Part shown: positions 5,958 to 9,958 of the stretch, in pieces
Layout of the letters: every line of letters begins with the position of its first letter
Position numbering within the stretch: position 1 is the first letter of the stretch
Origin: Thermoproteota archaeon
GTDB lineage: Archaea > Thermoproteota > EX4484-205 > JAAOZP01
Assembly: GCA_025059435.1 (NCBI GenBank)
Contig: JANXDK010000004.1
Coordinates: 6,551 to 16,508, forward strand
Direction: 5' to 3'
Length of the DNA: 9,958 nucleotides
The notes under the pieces: generated by a model
The model's database searches: none
What the model was told of the DNA's origin: nothing
What the model saw: the letters and a program-made list of their open reading frames with translations, nothing else
Made by a program: the position numbers and the translations under genes

Positions 5958-7207
5958 TACCAATCATAGGCGTTCTCGTTATCATTGAAAGTATAATGGA
6001 TTTTTATAAACCTGCTGGCAAGTTTCCTGACTTCCTCTCTGACAGTCTCTACAGAATCAGGGTCTTTTACAACCTTGGCTATTAGCCTCCCTATTTGGTC
6101 CATCTCTTCCCTACCCATTCCTAACCTAGTTATCTCTTGTACACCAAGTCTTATGCCACTCGCCATAGTCTCGGATTTATCTGTTGGAAGCGGCGTCATG
6201 CTAGTTATTATGCCTGCCCTCTCAAGATTTTTCGAGACCTCCATTGCAGCCCCCTCTTTAACCCTAAATATTACTTGATGCGATTTCGTAAATCCCTTAT
6301 TGGCACATATTACGTCTAAACCATTGTTGTACAATGATTCGGCTAAGGCTTGAGCATTTGCAACAACGTTTCTAGCATATTCTCGACCAAATGCTAAGAA
6401 TTCTGCGAGAGTGTAAGCTAATGCTGCAACCCTGTTTATATGATGGTTGTTTATCATACTTAATGCAACCTTATCTATAGCATCACCATACTGTCTCTTA
6501 CAAAGTATTATCCCACCTTGAGGACCGAAAAACGTCTTATGAGTACTTCCAGTTATGACTGCAGCCCCTTCTCGCAGAGGGTCTTGAAAATTGTCTCCGG
6601 CTATTAAACCCAATACGTGGGCCCCGTCGTATACTGTAATAGACCCAACATTTGCAGCGGCTTCGGAAATCTCTTTCACAGGTTGCGGGAATAAGATTTC
6701 CGAAGCTCCGAGCATTACCATTTTAGGCATTACTTTAGCGATCATCTTCCTAGACTGGTCTACATCTATATTGTATTCTTCAGCGTTGAATGGCAGTGGG
6801 ACCATGCTGACGCCGTGATACCTGGAGACTTCTCTAAAACTACTGTGTCCACCGTCCATAACACTAAGACCCATCATAGTGTCTCCGGGTCTTGTAAAAG
6901 CACCTATTGCAACCAGGTTTGCAACAGTCCCGGAAATGGGCAATGTGTTAACGTGTTCGACTCTGAAAAGCTTTCTAGCGAGGAATTGAGTTAACTCCTC
7001 AAGCTTATCTATATACTCGCATCCTCTGTACATCCTCTCATAGAGGAATCCAACAGCATACCTGTGACCCATATCACAGGTGAGGAGCTTTCTAACCTCC
7101 TTACTGGTGATGTTCTCGCTTGCAATGAGATTTAAAGAAGACCCTCGGAAAGCATGGTGATTTCTAACTATTTCAAATACTTCTTCTGCAAGGCTTTTCT
7201 CAGACAA
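5954..7207 (-). CDS. glyA: Serine hydroxymethyltransferase family PLP enzyme, atypical
   Basis: Fold-type I PLP enzyme of the GlyA family, 417 residues, normally interconverting serine and glycine with a tetrahydropterin one-carbon carrier. Visible motifs: LNLIASEN (25-32), HRYAVGFLYERMYRGCEY (48-65), SGTVAN (92-97), MDGGH (117-121), YDGAHVLGLIAG (193-204, PLP aspartate and histidine), GSTHKTFFGPQGG (220-232, Schiff-base K224) and GIRLGVQEITRLGM. The last two resemble Sulfolobus GlyA closely. Odd point: the conserved RYAEG is RYAVG, so V52 replaces the glutamate equivalent to E. coli Glu57, and M59 replaces the first of the two adjacent tyrosines in the same loop (Tyr64; Y60 keeps Tyr65). The start is TTG; it aligns well with family N-termini, has no Shine-Dalgarno site, and lies about 32 nt after a TATA-like box. 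Family certain; true SHMT activity less so. A pterin-independent aldolase is the main alternative. Confidence 0.9.
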   Translation of the reverse strand: MSEKSLAEEVFEIVRNHHAFRGSSLNLIASENITSKEVRKLLTCDMGHRYAVGFLYERMYRGCEYIDKLEELTQFLARKLFRVEHVNTLPISGTVANLVAIGAFTRPGDTMMGLSVMDGGHSSFREVSRYHGVSMVPLPFNAEEYNIDVDQSRKMIAKVMPKMVMLGASEILFPQPVKEISEAAANVGSITVYDGAHVLGLIAGDNFQDPLREGAAVITGSTHKTFFGPQGGIILCKRQYGDAIDKVALSMINNHHINRVAALAYTLAEFLAFGREYARNVVANAQALAESLYNNGLDVICANKGFTKSHQVIFRVKEGAAMEVSKNLERAGIITSMTPLPTDKSETMASGIRLGVQEITRLGMGREEMDQIGRLIAKVVKDPDSVETVREEVRKLASRFIKIHYTFNDNENAYDWY

Positions 7208-7232
7208 TACGTTCGGCTTCAGAGGGTCCGGT

Positions 7233-7243
7233 GCTTAAAAAAG
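7233..7243 (-). promoter_or_regulatory. Putative TATA box of the glyA-like gene
   Basis: On the minus strand CTTTTTTAAGC is centred about 32 nt before the TTG start at 7207. Initiation would leave a leader of only a few bases, consistent with the absence of a Shine-Dalgarno site and supporting this TTG. Confidence 0.45.
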
Positions 7244-7266
7244 TTTCTCAAATCCGGGGTTTTATG

Positions 7267-7274
7267 TATAAATA
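7267..7274 (+). promoter_or_regulatory. TATA box of the polynucleotide kinase gene
   Basis: TATAAATA is centred 27 nt before the ATG at 7298, exactly where box A should lie if transcription starts at or next to the ATG. No Shine-Dalgarno site is present, so the mRNA is predicted to be leaderless. It is the clearest promoter in the window and shares a 90-nt gap with the divergent glyA-like promoter. Confidence 0.6.
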
Positions 7275-7297
7275 TCCGCAGGGATTAAATTTTCTTA

Positions 7298-8551
7298 ATG
7301 AAAAGAATAGTAAGAAATAGGATTACCCTAAGGATTGGGAAAACATTGATAGTAGACGGCCCAGCTACTGTACAGATTGCTGAAGGTATGGTTAACGTGA
7401 TGGGGACAGTATTTGCTGAAGGTAGTACTCTGAAGGTTAGAAGGTTTAGGAGAACACCGTTCTACGCTGAGTACTCTGATACAAGCCTTGTTGTCGATGG
7501 TAAGAAGTATCAAATAGTGGAGGGTTCAACCATACCTAGTAGCTGGATAGAATGTGCTGAGAAGACAGCGGGAGACGATGCTAAGTTAATAGCAATAATC
7601 GGCGGCACGGACTCTGGGAAAACAAGCTTGGCAACGTTTCTAGTAAATTATTACCTTAATTTCCAGGGAGAGGTTGGTATAGTTGATGGTGATCCTGGCC
7701 AGAACGACTTGGGTGTTCCAGGGACGGTTAGTGCAGGAATTGCAAGTAAAGGTTTAAGCGACCTCTGTCAGGTTAAGCCTGAGATAATTGAGTTCATAGG
7801 CTTAACGGCGCCGGAGACCGTTGCCGTGGAATTGAACGAGTCGATAGCGAGAATCGTGAAGAGACTTATGCAAAGAGGAGTTAGGAAAATCGTTTTAAAC
7901 ACAGATGGATGGGTGAGTCCCAAAGGTTTGAAATATAAGGCTGAGCTTATGAACATGGTTAAGCCGTATTCGATAATATCGTTATTAGGAGAAGAAGAAT
8001 ATGGGCTCTTCGCGGGTCAGATAGATCGGAGTTTAAGTATTATCAGAGTCGAGTCTACTCCTTACGTGAGGAAGAGAAGCAGAACGCAAAGAAGACTTCT
8101 CAGAATCTTGAATTATAAGAGGTATTTCATAAAATCTAGGCTTGTGGGGAAGAGTATTAGCGAAGTGATGTTTATGAACCATCCTTTCATAAATGGGGAG
8201 TTGACAACATTACCTGAGAACATTGGGAAAAACCTAGAACCATTAGAGGTAAAGTCATACATGGGTGGCACATACGTTAAGATCAGGGGGAAGCTAGAAG
8301 AGCCCGTAGTAACTGAAGCAGGTGGGAGTAATATTATCCTATTAGGCGAAGATTGGGAAAGGGGCCTCTTGGTAGGCCTCGCCAGGGGGAATAGTTTCCT
8401 TGGAGTAGGTATAATAGAGTCCTTAACGGATAAGGAGGTTGTTATTAAAACGCCCTTAGCATCAAGATTCGACTCGATAAAGCTGGGAGAGATAAAACTC
8501 GACTCTACTTTCAACGAGAAAAGCTTTCACTGGATGCATAGGAATAAATAA
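7298..8551 (+). CDS. Clp1/Grc3-type polynucleotide 5'-hydroxyl kinase
   Basis: Phosphorylates RNA (and, in characterised Pyrococcus homologues, DNA) 5'-hydroxyl ends with ATP; eukaryotic relatives Clp1, Grc3 and Nol9 act in tRNA and rRNA processing. The 417-residue protein has an N-terminal beta-rich domain (about 1-90), a P-loop GGTDSGKT (102-109) after the strand LIAIIG, a Walker B-like VDGDPGQNDLG (129-139; the usual family form is D-D-GQ with a similar tail), an NTDGWVSPKG segment (201-210; family form NT-GW--G) and an arginine-rich lid RSRTQRRLLRILNYKRYF (260-277). A C-terminal beta-rich domain completes the archaeal Clp1 layout. It is transcribed alone, divergent from the glyA-like gene and convergent with the phosphofructokinase gene 41 nt away, so the context gives no substrate. 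Family call firm; in vivo RNA target unknown. Confidence 0.9.
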   Translation: MKRIVRNRITLRIGKTLIVDGPATVQIAEGMVNVMGTVFAEGSTLKVRRFRRTPFYAEYSDTSLVVDGKKYQIVEGSTIPSSWIECAEKTAGDDAKLIAIIGGTDSGKTSLATFLVNYYLNFQGEVGIVDGDPGQNDLGVPGTVSAGIASKGLSDLCQVKPEIIEFIGLTAPETVAVELNESIARIVKRLMQRGVRKIVLNTDGWVSPKGLKYKAELMNMVKPYSIISLLGEEEYGLFAGQIDRSLSIIRVESTPYVRKRSRTQRRLLRILNYKRYFIKSRLVGKSISEVMFMNHPFINGELTTLPENIGKNLEPLEVKSYMGGTYVKIRGKLEEPVVTEAGGSNIILLGEDWERGLLVGLARGNSFLGVGIIESLTDKEVVIKTPLASRFDSIKLGEIKLDSTFNEKSFHWMHRNK

Positions 8552-8592
8552 TCGATAGTTTTAAAAGACAAAAATTACTCATCTCTTTGAGC
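8552..8592. terminator. Short convergent gap with T tracts on both strands
   Basis: These 41 nt separate two gene ends. GTTTTAAAAG (8557-8566) is nearly self-complementary and offers four Ts in each direction; the minus strand also has TTTTT at 8570-8574 just after the phosphofructokinase stop. This is consistent with a shared bidirectional terminator. Confidence 0.4.
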
Positions 8593-9621
8593 TCAGATCG
8601 TTAAAGCGTTCTTAAGCTCTATCAGAGATTTGTCGACGAGTTTTGTTTCTGCAACAGCCTCAGAGAGATCTACACTTACTATTTCGGTACCTCTTAATGC
8701 AACCATTTTGCCGAAAACACCTTTTCTTACTAACTCTATTGCAGCATAGCCTAGTCTTGTAGCGAGGACCCTGTCAAAAGCAGTTGGAGACATACCTCTT
8801 ACTATATGAGCGGGGGCGACAGCCCTAGTCTCAAAACCCGTCGCCTTCTCAATTTCTTTAGCTAGGAATTCTCCTATTCCACCCAAGTAGACATGTCCAT
8901 ATTGGTCGACCTTAGTATCTTTAGTTATAGGACCTTTATAGTCGGCTATTAGAGCCCCCTCTGCAACAACTATTGTCAAACTACCCTTCCCTTCAGCCTT
9001 TCTTTTCTTAACGAATTCTGCAACATCGCTTATCTTGAAAGGCTCTTCGGGTATTAGTATCAAATCGGCGCCAGCAGCGAGCCCAGAGTATAACGCTATC
9101 CAGCCTGCGTGCCTACCCATTATTTCAACGACCATTACCCTGTCCATAGCCTCCCCTGTCTTCTTCAGAGACTCTATGGCTTCCATAGCAGCGTTAACGG
9201 CGGTATCGAAGCCGAATGTATAGTCGGTTCCCTTTAGGTCATTGTCTATCGTCTTCGGAACCCCAACGACTTTCAAGCCTGCCTCATGAAGCCTCTTAGC
9301 CGCAGTAAGAGTATCGTCTCCACCTATTGCTATTAAAGCATCTAGGCCAAGTTTCTTAAAGTTCTCTATACACTTATTCATTGTAGCCTCGTCTTTAACA
9401 GGATTCGTCCTAGAGGTTTTTATCACAGTTCCCGCCTCACCGATCTTATCCTCCAAGTCCTTGTAGCTCAATGGAACAGTATCCATGTTGAGAAGCCCGG
9501 CCCAACCGTATCTTATGCCTATGACTTCTATTCCAAACTGTTCAGCTCTTTTCAATACTGCTCTTATCACGGCATTTAATCCTGGAGCATCCCCTCCGCC
9601 TGTCAGAACCCCTACCCTCAT
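8593..9621 (-). CDS. pfp: 6-phosphofructokinase, predicted diphosphate-dependent (EC 2.7.1.90)
   Basis: Group A phosphofructokinase converting fructose 6-phosphate to fructose 1,6-bisphosphate. From the ATG at 9621 it has 342 residues. Motifs: VLTGGGDAPGLNAVIR near the N-terminus, AIGGDDT (98-104), PKTIDND (122-128, catalytic Asp126), GTDYTFGFDTA, VMVVEIMGRHAGW, PEEPF and a late HIVRGMSPTAFDR segment. The phosphoryl donor is read from two positions: Asp103 in GGDD and Lys123 in PKTIDND. ATP enzymes such as E. coli PfkA have Gly at both; diphosphate enzymes have Asp and Lys. Both point to PPi, as in the Thermoproteus tenax enzyme, so the reaction should be reversible. A GTG at 9630 could add three residues but lies within the AAGGTG ribosome-binding site (9628-9633), which is ideally spaced for the ATG. 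The upstream gene ends 47 nt before. Family certain; donor strongly suggested. Confidence 0.93.
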   Translation of the reverse strand: MRVGVLTGGGDAPGLNAVIRAVLKRAEQFGIEVIGIRYGWAGLLNMDTVPLSYKDLEDKIGEAGTVIKTSRTNPVKDEATMNKCIENFKKLGLDALIAIGGDDTLTAAKRLHEAGLKVVGVPKTIDNDLKGTDYTFGFDTAVNAAMEAIESLKKTGEAMDRVMVVEIMGRHAGWIALYSGLAAGADLILIPEEPFKISDVAEFVKKRKAEGKGSLTIVVAEGALIADYKGPITKDTKVDQYGHVYLGGIGEFLAKEIEKATGFETRAVAPAHIVRGMSPTAFDRVLATRLGYAAIELVRKGVFGKMVALRGTEIVSVDLSEAVAETKLVDKSLIELKNALTI

Positions 9622-9627
9622 TTCAGA

Positions 9628-9633
9628 CACCTT
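9628..9633 (-). promoter_or_regulatory. Shine-Dalgarno site that fixes the phosphofructokinase start
   Basis: AAGGTG on the minus strand lies six bases before the ATG at 9621, the same spacing as the pgk site. It contains the GTG at 9630, which makes that codon an unlikely start. Confidence 0.55.
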
Positions 9634-9657
9634 AAAGCCTACATTCCTTAAGAGGAG

Positions 9658-9667
9658 GGTTTTAACC
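9658..9667 (-). promoter_or_regulatory. Putative phosphofructokinase TATA box
   Basis: GGTTAAAACC (also an inverted repeat GGTT/AACC) is centred about 41 nt before the ATG at 9621. Initiation near 9636 would leave a leader of about 15 nt that holds the Shine-Dalgarno site. It begins just after the upstream gene's stop codon, so pfp may have its own promoter. Confidence 0.4.
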
Positions 9668-9668
9668 T

Positions 9669-9958
9669 TTACTTTTGTAGTATTGAAACCCTGCAGGCCA
9701 CTAAGGGGATGAGGAGTTCATCTAACGTCAACGATCCGTGTGCCCCTGCCTTAACGAACTCGGGCTCGGTCCTCTCCTTCAAATCATAGTGGAATATAAG
9801 CCTCCCGTATCCTTTAGACAATGCCACGTAATCCCCTATCCTGTCTTGGACGCATTGATTGACTTCGCCAAGGCCAAAAACCCCCTTTTTAAGTAGATCC
9901 AGAGAATCGAATAGAACTATTTCCCTAACAGTCTTACCGAAAATATTTTCAAACTCCG
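9669..9958 (-). CDS. Probable alkaline-phosphatase-superfamily protein, C-terminal end only
   Basis: Minus-strand frame open from the right edge (first complete codon at 9956) to TAA at 9671-9669; 95 C-terminal residues are visible and the start lies outside the window. The segment AGAHGSLTLDELLIPLV is close to the HGG-s--E-lvPl tail found in PglZ, phosphodiesterase/nucleotide pyrophosphatase and related alkaline-phosphatase-fold proteins, where the histidine is a metal ligand. The upstream GVFGLGEVNQCVQDRIGDYV and GYGRLIFHYD fit a soluble alpha/beta domain, and the first residues (VREIVLFDSLDLL) resemble a central strand and helix. The metal-site nucleophile region is missing, so the substrate cannot be judged. 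It runs in the same direction as pfp, 47 nt upstream, and could form an operon with it. The family assignment rests on one motif and is moderate. Confidence 0.55.
   Translation of the reverse strand, partial: EFENIFGKTVREIVLFDSLDLLKKGVFGLGEVNQCVQDRIGDYVALSKGYGRLIFHYDLKERTEPEFVKAGAHGSLTLDELLIPLVACRVSILQK

Noticed and set aside
9622..9630. GTG at 9630 as the phosphofructokinase start
   Set aside because: It lies within the AAGGTG ribosome-binding site, which is spaced for the ATG at 9621, and family members begin just before the VLTGGGDAPG motif.
1..9958. CRISPR arrays, IS ends, att sites, phage or defence genes
   Set aside because: No regularly spaced repeats, transposase, integrase or nuclease motifs were seen on either strand. 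The gene content is housekeeping metabolism.

Overview
The window looks like a chromosomal segment of a thermophilic archaeon, most likely from the Thermoproteota/TACK side. Evidence: a Clp1/Grc3-type RNA 5'-kinase, an archaeal-type phosphoglycerate kinase with a GGGH loop, a GlyA-like protein that resembles my recollection of the Sulfolobus enzyme, AT-rich TATA-like boxes roughly 27-34 nt before several starts, few Shine-Dalgarno sites, TTG/GTG start options and heavy AGG/AGA arginine use. I cannot name the genus. No rRNA, tRNA, CRISPR array, IS element or phage gene is visible.

Layout: (1) 2-685 (+), the 3' part of an unrecognised, mostly helical protein. (2) 686-1134, a 449-nt gap between convergent genes with a possible decayed ORF and a strong TATA-like site. 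(3) 1135-2346 (-), phosphoglycerate kinase. (4) 2347-2672, a divergent regulatory gap with nested inverted repeats. (5) 2673-4712 (+), AMP-forming acetyl-CoA synthetase, followed after 42 nt by (6) 4755-5957 (+), an OFA-type MFS carboxylate transporter. (7) 5954-7207 (-), a serine hydroxymethyltransferase family protein whose stop codon interlocks with that of the transporter. (8) 7298-8551 (+), Clp1/Grc3-like polynucleotide kinase, divergent from (7). (9) 8593-9621 (-), phosphofructokinase with the diphosphate-dependent signature. (10) 9669 to the right edge (-), the C-terminal end of a probable alkaline-phosphatase-superfamily protein.

The metabolic genes form a coherent central-carbon set. 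The transporter and acetyl-CoA synthetase would bring in and activate acetate or a similar short acid, releasing diphosphate. The phosphofructokinase appears to use diphosphate and would be reversible. Phosphoglycerate kinase serves both glycolysis and gluconeogenesis. The GlyA-like protein would make or break serine/glycine, but it lacks a glutamate that folate-dependent SHMTs keep.

I did not find a new defence or mobile system. The best leads are the glutamate-less GlyA homologue, the PPi-type phosphofructokinase, the unusual adenylate pocket of the acetyl-CoA synthetase, the structured pgk-acs intergenic region and the long gap at 686-1134.
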